A stretch of DNA of 64,000 bases from Cranoglanis bouderius. Taxonomy: Eukaryota; Chordata; Actinopteri; Siluriformes; Cranoglanididae. The notes beneath the pieces are model-generated. The model searched no databases. It was not told where the DNA came from and worked only from the letters and a program-made list of their open reading frames with translations. The stretch's first letter is position 1; each line of letters opens with the position of its first letter. A program made the position numbers and the translations under genes. This document shows, piece by piece, positions 11,617-23,886 of this stretch. The stretch lies in contig CM042539.1 in the NCBI GenBank assembly GCA_023630585.1, positions 23,388,755 to 23,452,754 on the forward strand, given 5' to 3'.

Positions 11617-14600
11617 AGGAGGGAGCAATTGAAGTGTGTGCATATATTGGAGTCCCAACCCTAATCTAACATTTCCCAAAGGAGACACTATGGCTGGAGG
11701 TGAAAGGGGAAAGGGGGATCCTTAAATCTTCACCCATGAACAACCCGTGACTGAACACCCTTCCCCTCCCCCAAACACATTTCTGCCCACGTGCCTAGAA
11801 GACACGCCCCAGATCTGTCTATTGTCTCCTAGCTGTGCAAAGTGCTGCCTCCACACATATATCAACCCACCTGCATCAGACTGCATTACCTTACACACAT
11901 AAATCTCATTACAGAGATCCAAAGTAGATCTCTTTAGAGAGGGGAGGGACTGTGTAAGAGGAGACCAGAGTTTCCAGGAGAGGTTCTCAGTATGTTCACC
12001 TTTTCCCATCGATTGCAATTGCGCAGCTTTGCCTCAGTCACCTCCCCAAATGTGTTCTATCCTAACTAAATTCACTCCAGTCCAGTTTTGTTGATCCCCC
12101 AATTTAAAAAAAAAAGCTAACTATAGAAAGCTATCAGACCCCGATTTCACATCGATCCTACTCTATAAATAAAACACCTCATTTGCTTTTGAGACAGATC
12201 TGCTTCGAGCTGCACGCCAGGCTAAAAACAGATTGGCTGCACGATAGCAGGCGAGATTTAAGGGCATTCTGAGACGTTTGGATGCATTTATAATGTCTTA
12301 GTGCATACTCCTCATGCAGGAGGCTCTAACTGCTGAATCACTGAGCCGTTACGCTCCACTGTGGTTTTCTAAAACACTGATACGGGCTGTTTTGACTGAC
12401 TCGGAAGACAGACAGAGGGAATGTTTGGCAGCTCAAAGGAAAACTTTATAGATCGTGACCACATTGTGCCATAAGAAACAGCTAGTAACAGTACAATGTT
12501 AGATAATTAGCAATGCTAGGCTCGCTAACTGTGCGGGGCATGAGGTGATAAATGCTTAGCTAGCTAGTGATTAGACATAACACAGGCTACTCATTACTTC
12601 GGGCTAGACTACAATGGTAATATTTTCACTTATCAAACAAAACTGCTCATCCCAAAATGCTAGCTGTTCCTTATATTATAAAATAGCCAGCTAGATAGAT
12701 AGATGTATTTTATTTATGTATTTTAAATTAGTTTGTATCCGGTTGGATAAATGAGGCCCAATGTTAGCGATGTATATATGTAACCATGGTAAATGAACGT
12801 GAGCAGTTACTTTTCCACTTTAAAAAATTACACTGTTAAAACTACTTTGTATTTATTTAATTAGCAGGCGTTGTTATCCACAGTGACTTCCCAATAAGAC
12901 AAGATCCTATCCAAGCTTTTAGCTACATGTATGCATATTCAAAATGGCTGCCTCGGGTATTGTTTTGCAGGGTTGGGAGGGTTACTTTAAAAATGTACTC
13001 CGTTACAGTTACAAACGACTTCATAAAAAATGTCATCAGTAACGTAATCCAAGTATCACAATATGAAAGTAATGCAATCTGATTATTTTTGGATTACTTC
13101 AAGGTCACATATGTAAATAAAGTCAAGAGAAAAGCGATATGGTCTAAAATACTTTTATTTAGAGCTTATCTTAGAGTCTAAAAACATGTTCAATGTTTAG
13201 ATTTGTTGTAAAAAAATAAATTTAAAAGAGATCACGGTCCCTGATGCAGGTAACATTACATCACAAAAGCATTTCAGAGAACAAACTATATTGTGTTATG
13301 TCAAAAGATTAATTACTTTGGTTTTAAATGTAAAAAAAAAAAATTGTAATCCTGGTAGTATTCCCATTTTTTTACAAAATGTACCTGTAATGTATTTGTT
13401 TGGTGTAACGGTTGTGTGCTTACTCAGAAATGAAGGCTACGCAGCCATTGCTGCGACACGAACGTAAACAGTAGTGGCATGACTACAATTCTTGAGTATA
13501 CTGTTTACATGTGTTTTTAATTTCGTGCTCCTATAAAATGGTTAGCGTTTGCATTTAACAAATTTCTCGTGTACAAGTCTACCTACGAATATGTTTTGCG
13601 TACTAATCTTCTGTATCTTCTATATTACTACATAATAAATACTTCATATAAGGTTCGTTCTGAGTCAGTGCTCATGACAAGAATCGCAAAGATGGCGGAA
13701 AGTTTTGTAGAGAAGCTAGTCGAGGCACGCTAACCGAGAACCATCCCAGAATAGTTGCTGTGAAATCACTAATATTTTTACTAGTCAAAATGGTTGTTTG
13801 GGCTCTGTCCTGCCCTCTAGTGGTTATCGCTCTTAGTCCTCCAGATGTGTGAAAAGGTCCGCAGACGACTTTGCAGTGCTGCTCGCATGGCATGAACATG
13901 TATACTCTCTAGCGGTCCTGGGATATGAACTCGCAACCTTTCATTCACCAGCAGAGTCTAAACCACTGAACTACAACACAACAGAACATTACTTTTGAAT
14001 ATATATTTGAAATTGAGACGTTTCTGATCCTCAACTCTAAGCTAAGTAAAAGTACTAATACCAATACTATACCAAAGTGCTGTAAAGACTGTCTGTCTCT
14101 GTCATTGATTCATATTTACTCAATCACTGGATAAACAGCTGAAGTGTAGAGCTGGAAAATAACCAACACAATTTGGTTATCCCCCATCAGAAACCACATC
14201 GTAACCGATACAGCGCATTAGCATGATGAATCAGCTCTAAAGCCGAGCCAACCCCATCCTGACATTAGCGCAACGCAAAAGAAAGGTTATAAATAAATAA
14301 ATCAGAGAGGAAATTTATAGCCCTAGGGTCAGAATTGCGACGACACAGATGCCCCAACTATGCTGCTAGTGAAAGGGGTATAATGCAAGGATTAAAACAG
14401 CTAATCCACTTATCTCACTGCTTTTGGTATCAGTTCATCCAAACAATAATGATATCCAAACAGTAACCTTCAAGCGTCAGAAATGGGGAGTTTCAAGCAA
14501 TCCCAATATAAGCAATGTGCACTAAGGCATTGCTCATAAATATTAACATTTTAGAGAATTAATGCCCACCTGATATTTGGTGCTTTTTGAAAGCAAGTCA

Positions 14601-17600
14601 CTATAGGTAGAAATGACGATGGCCATCATTTTTCAGATTTTTGGATAAATCTATAACATCTGATCTTACATTCTAGTAAATAGGTTTGTTTTTTGTCCAC
14701 TTGCGACCACTGCGTTATCTTCAACTTAGCAGCTTTGGAGGCTCCACCCACTTTGCACAATCCCACAATAGCTATATTTCCATCCAGGTTGCGAATTTTT
14801 GCGAACTTATGGAATTGGAAAAATTAATACAATTGCGAATAAAACACTGTTTCCATCCCATGTATTCAAAAGAACAAAACCATCACTTCCGGGGAAACTC
14901 GCTCTCCACCATTTTTACTTTTCTCGATTCAATTACCCAATCACATGACTTGTTGAGGAAAAGTCACATGACTTTTCTGATGTGCATTGAATAATTTATT
15001 CAGTAAATGTGTTTCCATCGTAGTTTATGCCGTTGTCTTCTTATCGAATAAAACAATTATCCACCTCAACTGGGCACATAAGTATTTTATTCGCATTTTT
15101 GTGTTTCCATCAAGTGTTTTTTTTTTAATGCAATATCCCAAAATTCGCATAAAAATACGTGAATTTTTCCAAATGTTGATAACTGTTGGATTTATGTTAA
15201 ATTGCATAATGAAAAATAACAACAACAAAAACACATTTAAAAATATATATATTTGACATAGATCATATTTTCCTTAATAAACAATAAAGAAATGATATTC
15301 CAACAAACCTCAGTAAAAGCCTTTCTCGTTAAAGCGTCTTCTCAGTGAATTCTAATTCTTACATATTTAATTAATCGGAGCCTCATTTGCATAAATGTTA
15401 ATTTAATTGAAAAACTTCAAATACAAAAAAAAATGTGTATTAAAGATTCAACTCAAAGAGGCTGATTACAATATATATTGTTTTTTATTTAATTACCATA
15501 TTCACCTGCAGTCTGTTACGTTATTTGTATCAAAATCACAAAACTAATATGTTAAATAATGATGCGTAACTTTAGTTAGGCTCTCAAATGCTTTTCCTGT
15601 CAGTCAAACAGGGTTTCACTAAGTACAGTGTTGATTCATACAATCAGAGTAAAGTGTTTTTCCTCTATTTATTGAAGCCTCATTAGTGGGGTAGATTAGT
15701 GCAGAAGGTAATGTTAATGGGGCAGTGTTACATTAGCAAGACAAAAGGTTAATGAAGGCAACAATATGGCAGATGTTTCAATAAGTTAAGCATCCTTTAA
15801 CGATAAATTAACATTTTTAAAATGACGTGTGATTGAGAAGCTAAACCCGACACCTTCGGCAAAAGAATGAATCACATATCCATGCGTTTTTCATCGACTT
15901 TCTGCTTATGTCATGATCAGCCTACAAATGATGTAATGCTTCCTTCTAACATGCTTACATGACCAACTGAGTACAAAATTGGTCTTATAAATGAGAATAA
16001 AAACGTACAGAGGCTTCTAGGCCACTCCGAACAGGTTCTTGGGCACTGAAAAATGTAACAATTTATTATTCTACTTTATACCAGAGAGTTGTTGAATTCT
16101 CAAATCTGATTGGTCAGAAGGTGTTGATTAATTTTCTGTAGTACCAGTTGTAATTCAAATGATAGGTTTCTATAGTAACAGCTCATTCACAGGGATGTGA
16201 ATGGCGAACGCTCCTCATAACCTAAGGCTAACAAAAAAAAAAAGTGTTGATATTTCATTCATTCATTCATTCATTCATTCATTTTTCCATACCACTTATC
16301 CTACACAGGGTCATGGGGGAGCCTGGAGCCTATCCCAGGGAGCTTGGGGCACGAGGTGGGGGACACCCTGGACGGGGTGCCAACCCATCACAGGGCACAA
16401 TTGCACACACATATTCACACACTACAGACAATTTCGAAATGTCAATCGGCCTACAGCACATGTCTTTGGACTGGGGGAGGAAACCAGAGTACCCAGAGGA
16501 AACCCCTGAAGCACAGGGAGAACATGCAAACTCCGCGCACACAGGGCGGACCCGGGATTCAAGCCCCCAACTAAGCCACCATGCCCCCTGGTGTTGATAT
16601 TTAACAAAGAAAAACATTCATGGAAGGAGGTTTCAATGGTCGGTACGTTTACCACCATGTGATTGTGCACTTTCTGGTTTCTCGGTAACATTACAAGCCG
16701 TATTTGTTCCCTTTATAACTTCAAGAGAGACAAAAAGAGAGGCTGGTGACACAACGACTGTTTATACCTGTTATAATGCAAGTGAGATCAGAAACTTATT
16801 TGTCTCATGGATGCTCCACAACATTAAATGTAACTATAAATGGTTAAAAAGTACATGTTCTTTAATAAATCTCTGTGGTATAAGAGGAATAAAACACTTC
16901 AGAATGTGCTGTTATAGGAAAATACCCCACTTCAGGTTCGTAAACACAAGTCCGCTTCATCACACACCGAGTTGTTGATTATTTTCCTATAACAGCATGT
17001 CCCTTACTTATTTTAATGGTTTACTTAGAAGTGATTTAACACTCTAGGCGTCGATTCATCATTATGTTTTTTACTTTGCACACAATGTGCATTGTGTATT
17101 GCGTTTTGTAGAGCGCATGCGCATCCTTTGTTCGCCAAAGACGCGCGCGTTGGACCTTCGGGTCTCAGGTGCGCGAGGAACATTTATAACACTCATCAAT
17201 ACATAGAAATGTAGTCCATATCAACCGCGAGCAAACGCGAAGTAGCCTAACCAAAGCGAAAAATGGCAGGTCGATTGGGAGAAAACACGAAAACGTAAAC
17301 AACACTTGAGAATGAAGTCTAGTGAGGAAAGCTCACCTGGTCGGTGCCCGGGCTCGCGCGCACCCGTGTGCTCAGGACGTCATGCGCGGTCTGCCCGTTA
17401 TCCGTGCGATAAACCAACCGGACCGGTACCGTGCTTTCTTTCCCGAGGAACCTGCTATCATCACGCAAGGCCCTCGTTTTATCCAAGACGCCTCCTAGAA
17501 TAAGCGGATTAAAAAAAAAATGACGTACGAAAAAAAAATGATCATAATGTTCTGTGTGCATATACATATGTGCGTATATTAATATTGCAGGGATGGCAAT

Positions 17601-17945
17601 AAAAGCAGGTCCTAAATTATTAATTATTATTAATTAAGCAGGTTATTACAGGTTAAAGGATGGATATTCATTCTGTCTGCCATGACTGTTTACATCCGTG
17701 CAGACCCTGCTGATACCAGTAAAAATGCAAAAAAAAAGAAAAAAAAATTTTTTTAAAGATGACTGAGCTTAAAAATTAAAATACAATGCCATTCACGTAT
17801 TTCTACAGCCTGAATAAACAACCTGAGCGCATAAAGAAAGAAAGAAGGAAAATCAAATCGCGTTACCATTGGTGGAATGTCGCGCGCTAATACACAGCGC
17901 TCCGCACACACACACAAGCCAAAGCCCCAGTCTCGCAGCCATCAT
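10657..17945 (-). CDS. adam22: adam22, 5' part: first three coding exons (signal peptide and start of prodomain)
   Basis: Coding exons, 5' to 3' on the minus strand: 17945-17867, 17494-17337, 10733-10657. All have GT-AG borders and the phases join exactly (79, 158 and 77 bp). Exon 1 encodes two Met codons, a hydrophobic run (LGLWLVCVCGALCISA) and RHSTN, a good signal peptide. Exon 2 reads through SRFLGKESTVPVRLVYR and ends TDQ. Exon 3 reads HLAQASFQVKAFDQTFILDM. This is the N-terminal prodomain pattern of the ADAM11/22/23 group and is closest to ADAM22 as I recall it. Known for the family: ADAM22 is a type I membrane protein without active metalloprotease residues and is the synaptic receptor for LGI1. 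None of its metalloprotease, disintegrin, EGF or transmembrane exons are in the window. Position next to dbf4 in the same orientation supports adam22 over its paralogues. The gene continues beyond base 1; no exon 4 was recognised. Confidence 0.9.
10868..11087 (+). repeat. hAT-like MITE end plus AT-rich low-complexity DNA
   Basis: GGCTGCAACTAACGGTTATT followed by ATCGATTAATCGGCCGATTA is a terminal sequence seen in many fish hAT-type MITEs. It is followed by a T run and a (TA)n tract at 11054-11087. The second end was not found. Confidence 0.45.
11100..12955. other. no gene seen; adam22 intron 2
   Basis: It contains a (TG)n tract at 11585-11609 and a CTAG/TAGC-rich stretch near 12480-12700. 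I recognise no exon or RNA gene. Confidence 0.5.
12960..13400 (+). repeat. dispersed repeat with GTTACTTTAAAAATGTACTCC start
   Basis: The stretch GGGTTACTTTAAAAATGTAC and GTAATGCAATCTGATTATTT resemble a widespread fish repeat rich in 'GTAATCC/GTTAC' words. There is no coding capacity; boundaries are approximate. Confidence 0.4.
14765..15185. repeat. MITE-like repeat with TTTCCATC words in both orientations
   Basis: It starts at TATTTCCATCCAGGTTGCGAA and ends near AAAATTCGCATAAAAATACG, with internal TTTCCATC at 14851, 15012 and 15104. The interior is partly self-complementary (GCGAATTTTTGCG against CCAAAATTCGC). No coding capacity. Confidence 0.4.
16083..17000. mobile_element. MITE of the 'GATTGGTCAGAAGGTGTTGA' family, interrupted by a SINE
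   Basis: The left end GAATTCTCAAATCTGATTGG and TCAGAAGGTGTTGATTAATT recurs at 62648-62680, 21270 and, reversed, at 23500-23560. The right part ends in an 18-bp perfect inverted repeat, TGCTGTTATAGGAAAATA at 16907-16924 and its complement at 16980-16997. A degenerate version of that hairpin is at about 22660-22756. A SINE at 16256-16590 splits it. Confidence 0.5.
16256..16590 (-). mobile_element. full SINE insertion (family S1) with 12-bp target-site duplication
   Basis: It is flanked by GTGTTGATATTT at 16244-16255 and again at 16591-16602. The element is in minus orientation: its ATTC-repeat (GAAT)n tail is at the left, and the tRNA-like head with GGGCTTGAATCCCGG is at the right. 335 bp. The clean duplication marks this as a retrotransposed copy. 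Confidence 0.85.
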
Positions 17946-18480
17946 CACCAAATCCCCCCGAGCAACGTGTAACCAAACCCTGGTCGGTTTTCTTCTGCTT
18001 CTTCTTGTTTGTTTATTTTAACCGTGTCCCCTTTCGTTTGGTTAAAGACAATGGCGGCTCACACGCGTCCCCCCGCGCGCTCCGTTCGTCTGGCCGACGC
18101 GCTCTCTCGCGCTGGTTGCCATTAGCGACGTTGGCGCAGCCTCCACATCGCGCGCTGTAGCGGGACGGCGACGAGTCGAGGCGAATTTCAGCTTCCTTCA
18201 CCGGAACCACCTCCTCCTGAGAAACGTCAGTAGGCTGTTACCGAGGCGCCTCACTGCAGAAATGCCGTATGAATATACATGAGGAGAAAATACGGAGCGG
18301 CGCGCGGGATGACGGGTAGTGTAGTGTAGCGTAGCGTAGTGTAAAAAATGTAGTGCAGACTAAGCGCGCGCGGCTCGCAACCTTGTCGCCCACCTGCCGC
18401 TACCGTGTGCGCAGAGCAGACCACGTGACCGCCCGGGACGCCACCAAGACGAGCATTACGCAACGGTGGCTCGTGGAAAT
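17100..18480 (-). promoter_or_regulatory. adam22: CpG-rich promoter and 5' UTR region of adam22
   Basis: This is the densest CpG stretch in the window, covering adam22 exons 1-2 and about 500 bp upstream of the start codon. It stands out against AT-rich flanks. A palindromic NRF1-like site GCGCATGCGCA lies at 17113-17123. The 5' UTR probably begins between about 18.0 and 18.4 kb, but no TATA box or exact start can be fixed from sequence. Confidence 0.7.
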
Positions 18481-18869
18481 AAGCTTTTGCACCCAACTGT
18501 GACCCCAACTGTTTACTGATTCACCCAGACTTCATCAGAGCTGTATATAAAACCATTCATTGTGCACCTATAAACAAATCAGATATTCTGTAAATATACA
18601 AGCTAATCTATATAACTGCTCATCTACAGTATATAAGCTGTCATCTCTATAATTAGATATAATTAGTGTCCTCCACCATTTTGCCACCTCGTGCTTAAAT
18701 AATCTAGACATGCCTTTGGCACTTAGACACATCCTAAATCATATACAACTAAAACTGTGGTAATATTCTGGGTATGATACGTCAATGCTGTTCTTTTTTT
18801 GTTTGTTTTTTTACTATTAATGTATATAATATTGATAATATTATTATGGATTTATAATAATACTACAGA

Positions 18870-19303
18870 GGGCGGCTTAGTGGTTATCACATTTGCCCCA
18901 CACCTCCGGGGTTGGGGGCTTGAATCCTGTGTCCACCCTGTGCGCGCAGAGTTTGCAGGGTTTCCTCCGGGTACTCCAGTTTCCTCGCCCAATCTAAAGA
19001 CGTGTGTTGTAGGCTGACTGGCATTTCCAAATTGTCCATAGTATGTGAATGGGTGTGAAATTGTGCCCTGTGATGGGTTGGCATGGCGTCCAGGGTGTCC
19101 CCTACCTTGTGCCCCTAGTCCCCTGAATGGATGGATAAAACACTACTACTACTATTATTATTATTACTACTACTACTACTATCCATCCATCCATTTTCTG
19201 TACCACTTATCCTACACAGGGTCACAGGGAGACTGGAGCCTATCCCAGGGGACTTGGGGCACAAGGCGGGGGACACCCTGGATGGGGTGCCAACCCATCA
19301 CTA
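18870..19303. repeat. two SINE S1 copies, back to back in opposite orientation
   Basis: 18870-19137 is in plus orientation (GGCTTGAATCCTGTGTCCACC to a GGATGGATAA tail). 19182-19303 is a reversed, truncated copy (CATCCATTTTCTGTACCACT onward). A TAC/TAT trinucleotide tract separates them, so the tails face each other. Confidence 0.7.
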
Positions 19304-19365
19304 CTACTACTACTACTACCAATAATAATAATATAATTTATTATATATTGTTGAAGATTGGAAAT

Positions 19366-19770
19366 AGGTCACCTGGTCTATTTCCAATCTTCAGCTATTT
19401 GTTTTGGTAAACCTCTGCCCATTGTAGCCTCAGTTTCCTGTTTTTGGATGACAGGAGTAGAACCTGATCTGGTCGTCCAGCTTTTGTAGGCCATCAGCCT
19501 CAAGGTTTGATGTTTTGTACGTTCTGAGATGCTTTTATGCTCACCATGGTTGCAAAGAGTGCTTATTTGAGTTACCAAAGCCTTCCTATCAGCTCAAACC
19601 AGTTGAACTATTCTCTTCTGCCCGCTCTCAACACATTTCTGCCTGCATGTGCACTGGCTGTTTTATTATTTTTTTTCTGTGAAAATTTTAGAGACTGTTG
19701 AGTGTGTGAAAATCCCAGGAGATCAGCAGTTTCTGAAATACTCAAACCAGCCCACCTGGCACCTGCATGG
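19366..19770 (-). mobile_element. degenerate Tc1-like relic (family T1), transposase N-terminal part
   Basis: Antisense reading matches a Tc1-type transposase N-terminal region (KSISERTKHQTLRLMAY). A short hairpin at its left edge pairs AAGATTGGAAATAG with CTATTTCCAATCTT around GTCACCTGGT. Related copies are at 44880-45370, 49620-50768, 56905-57444 and 58270-59287. Confidence 0.7.
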
Positions 19771-19935
19771 GTTCCCTCCCATTTCCCAAAAACATGCCAC
19801 TAGGTGGATCGGTTGGTAGATGCCCCTAAGTGTAAGTGAATATGTGTGTGTGGTGCCCAGAGATGGATTGGCGTCCCACTCTCTGCTCCCAGGATAGGCT
19901 CTGGATCCACTGTGACCCTGACAAGGATTCCTTAA
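19760..19935 (+). repeat. diverged S2 repeat fragment
   Basis: It shares GGTGCCCAGAGATGGATTGG and GGATAGGCTCTGGATCCACT with the copy at 3735-4021. Confidence 0.5.
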
Positions 19936-20533
19936 ATTAATTGGTAAATAATGAAACTTATATCATGCATTTAAACAGAATTACTTTGCAGCTCTCAGAT
20001 CTACTCTACTGACATAATTTAGTGACAGCCAGAAAAATTGCTCTTGTGGTTTTCTTTTTTTAAATTTAACCCATTTAACAGAGATTTATAACACAGAAGA
20101 TCAAGGACAAAAAAACACTATTAAGGTCAATGAAATATTGGCTGAAATACAAACCTGATTGAGGTCTGATGTTATAAATAGAGGAGATTGTGAATTATTT
20201 TGTGTGCTCACTCATTTACATCTACTAAATTTCTTATTAACCATCAAGGCTTGCCCTACTCAGCTTTAAACCCTTTTATAACAACAAATCCCTTTCCATT
20301 AAACACTGAACAGTGTCAAGCAAGACAATACAAAAATTGACTGAAAACAGAAGAAAAATCCACGAAATGAATTCAGCTTCTTTGCCAGGAGGGATATGCA
20401 TGTATGGGCAATTGCCCATCGTCTTGTCAATCCCGTTATACTTTTATTCACTAATTGTTTATGTGTCCCACTATTGGCCAAGTTTTAAAGGTGCAGTTTG
20501 TAATGTTTAAAAATGTGTCAAATACCTGTAATA

Positions 20534-20860
20534 ATCCATCCCTCTATCCATTTTCTGTACCACTTATCCTACACAGGGTTGCGGGGGAGCCTGGAGCCTT
20601 TCCCAGGGGACTCAGGGCACAAGGCATGGAACACCCTGGATGGGGTGCCAACCCATCACAGAGTACAATCGCACACACTACGGACAGCTTAGAGATGCCA
20701 ATCAGGCATGCTCAGACATGTCTTTGGACTGGGGGAAGAAACTGGAGTACCTGGAAGAAACCCCCGAAGCACGGGGAGAACATAGGGCACATAGAGGCGG
20801 GATTCAAACCCCCAACCCTGGAGGTGTGAGGCAAACATGCTAACCACTAAATCATGGAAT
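20534..20860 (-). repeat. SINE S1 copy, reverse orientation
   Basis: It runs from CCATCCCTCTATCCATTTTC to CAAACCCCCAACCCTGGAGG, matching the 16256-16590 element in the same orientation. Confidence 0.7.
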
Positions 20861-21188
20861 TATATTTGCAATAATTCCTTTAAGAGAATTCGGCTCGTTT
20901 CTTCGTTTCAGGCATGTTTACTTTTGACCTGAAATGATCTCTGCCCTTCCTGAAAGGGAGTTTAACAAACCTTAAACATGAACTCCGAGTTGGGTGAACG
21001 CCACACAATATATCCAGAGTTATCACTACAGTTTCTGTAATGAAGCTTAACCCACCCCAAGTACTCGGACCCTAACCACAGTGTGTTCATGGTGGAACTC
21101 ATAAATTAATGGAGCTAAAGTGGATTTATGAAACAAAAGAGATGCATGAGACAAAAGAAGTAGGCAAATTTCTCCCAGTCGGAGGTAA

Positions 21189-21256
<68 letters not shown>

Positions 21257-23133
21257 CAGACTAAGTGAACTACAGTGAAGGTGTTGATTAATTTTCTATA
21301 ACAGCAACTCTGACAGTCGTTCTGGTTGTAATATAAATCACAGGCTTAGACTGATGCATTGTTAATCCATGATCACAGAAAATGAAGCAACATCATCTGG
21401 CCAAACCAATCAGACTTAATCAGACAGGGGAAGAGATAAAGCTTGTCACTGTTTTAACTGCAATTGCAATTTACCTTACAGACAGCAGAGGGGTCTGCTA
21501 CTCCTTTAATCAAAACGCTCCATTGCAACTGGTTGAATTTATTTCGACTTTAAAGTCTAGAATGACTTCACGAGATACCTGAATCACTCCAGTACCTGAA
21601 TCATGGAGTGACAATGTGACCAATCTTTTGGGTGACTCTGTATAAACAATTGTGTAAAATGCAAAATGGATGAAAACAGATGAAATGGGCATTTGTTATA
21701 TGGATGGCACGAGCAACCTATCAACTATCCCATGTGTACAGTTTCACAGAAAAACTGAATTCATGACAGCTGGTTTGACTGTAGCCAGGATGCTATCCAG
21801 AAGCTTAAGCTGCACTTTTTTTGAGTAGTGAGCTGACAGGAGTTACTTGAGTCAGCCCCGTGTGAGCTGAATCAGGTGTGTTAGAAAAGGAAATGCATTG
21901 AAGTACAGTGGGCCTGCACTATTCAGGTTAGAGGTTAGGAAACACTGATTTAGAATGTGCAGGGTGTGCCAAAAGTCTCTATACATAGGGGACTACAGTA
22001 TGTTTGGCAGAACTATGTTGGTTGTGCTTTCGTCAATGGATGTTCATGGACATCTACTTCGCGGGTTGGTCCACAACACTTCCGAGCTTTTTGATTTTGC
22101 TAATCAGTTTGGCAACAGTGTCGTTTGTGACGTGCTTGCCCGTTTCCCGTAAAAGTCCATCGCAACCTTGCGACAGCTTCCCGATCCAGCCATGAGAATG
22201 GTTTCAATACGTTCTTCTTTTGTCAAAGGTTTTCTTAAAGGCTATCTGAAAAAACAACAACCCTATAATCAGTGAAAAAAAGAAAAGAAAATATCATGAT
22301 GAAGCTGATCCTAAACCTGAACATGATTCAACCAGGATCTGATTTAGGAAGAACAGTTCTTAGTTCTTTTTCCTAACTCTTCTATAGTGTACATGCAATT
22401 ACCACAAACAATAACAGACATGTTTTGTACTGAGAAAAGAATGAAAAAACAGTTATCTGCAAACGCACTTGTAATGGAAGTCCAGTCACTTGCTGAAAAT
22501 ACACAACTATTTAACACAAATTCTTTCTTTTGCCAAAATGTTATATATTTCCCAAAGAAAGAATTATACAGATGTAAAGCTTCATTTACACAAACATGTT
22601 TAACTTCAGAAGTGATAAAAGCATTCTACAATCTAAGGAATGAAACAGTTGGGAGTATGCTGTTATAGGAAAACAATCAATGACAGGGTGATGCGATACC
22701 ACCTGATACAAAGCAGAGTTACTGGTAGCACCTTGACGTTGAATATTTCCCCAATAACAGCATGACCCAAAGTGCTTATTTCTCTTATACCACAGCAATT
22801 TTGTCAACACCCGAGAAATCCTATTATCATTTATGTTGTAACAGCTTCCCTCACCAGTATCCATTTCCTTTCGCCTGACATCAATATGAATAAGTATAAT
22901 AAGAATAACTTGCAGCTTGTCATGTTACTGAGACAATGGAAAGCGTAAACTCGTCCATCCTGAAGACTCTGCTACGACGGATAACTGTTACAAGCACTGG
23001 CACTGAAGACTCCTTCCATACATTTTAAAGCCTTACATAAAGTGTCACCATATCAACAATTATACGTTTTTGTAAATTTTTTAATTTTTTTAATTTTTTT
23101 TTTTTTTTAATAAACAATCTGTTTATTATTAGG
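20861..23133. other. intergenic, adam22 to dbf4; repeat debris
   Basis: It holds the AT tract at 21197-21252, fragments of the 'AAGGTGTTGATTAATTTTCTATA' MITE family near 21280-21400 and 22640-22770, and a possible old transposon end GGGTGTGCCAAAAGTCTCTA near 21963. No gene was recognised. Confidence 0.5.
21197..21252 (+). repeat. (AT)n microsatellite
   Basis: About 56 bp of AT dinucleotides after an A run. Confidence 0.97.
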
Positions 23134-23385
23134 CAGTCCCTCCAGGATTTTGCATTCACAGAAATTAACACAAAACTCTGCAATATTCAGAGGAACTTGC
23201 AATTTTTCAAAATTACCGCAGATTTACTGGAGATTTGGGCCATGACATGTCACGTGACATCACAACGCACATTCAGCCAAAGCCCTCTTCGATTCACGTG
23301 TGTCGAACTCAGCATAATCAAGCATTTTTGGCTGCAACAATCACAAAAAAAAAAAAAAAAACTTTGCGAAATCCTGTATGGACTG
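23134..23385. mobile_element. MITE of the CAGTCC family, copy 2
   Basis: The ends are CAGTCCCTCCAGGATTTTGC and GCGAAATCCTGTATGGACTG. The internal AGCCAAAGCCCTCTTCGATT and GCATTTTTGGCTGCAACAAT match copies 1 and 3. Confidence 0.75.
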
Positions 23386-23665
23386 TTTAGGCTTAGATTA
23401 TGTGGAGCTTCCAACATAGGAGTCCCTGTGAATGAGCTGTTACTATAGAAACTATAACGTATTAGAACGAGCACATTAATATAAGCTTGTGATTGAAATT
23501 ACAGAGCCCCTGTTATAGAAAATTAGTTAAATTTTCGACCAATCAGAGAACTCAACAGCAGTGTGGTGTAAAAAACGTTTATCAACAGGATTCAACAACT
23601 GTCCTTAGACTTCCATTGTAAGAGAGTTTGAGTAAACAGTTTTTTTCCTTTCATTCTACATGGGG

Positions 23666-23697
<32 letters not shown>

Positions 23698-23886
23698 GTT
23701 TGTATGATTGTACATGATTACAACGATATCGGTATAGTGAAACACTGGAGTACTCTACAAAGCTATTGCAATTCTGTTTCCTGGCCTAAATCCCGTCTTA
23801 TTTATACCCCTCTCATAGCTAGTGTCTGGTGTTCCCTTTGCTATTGAGGTGTGTGGTGTCATCATGCCAAGATCTAAAGAGTTTTA

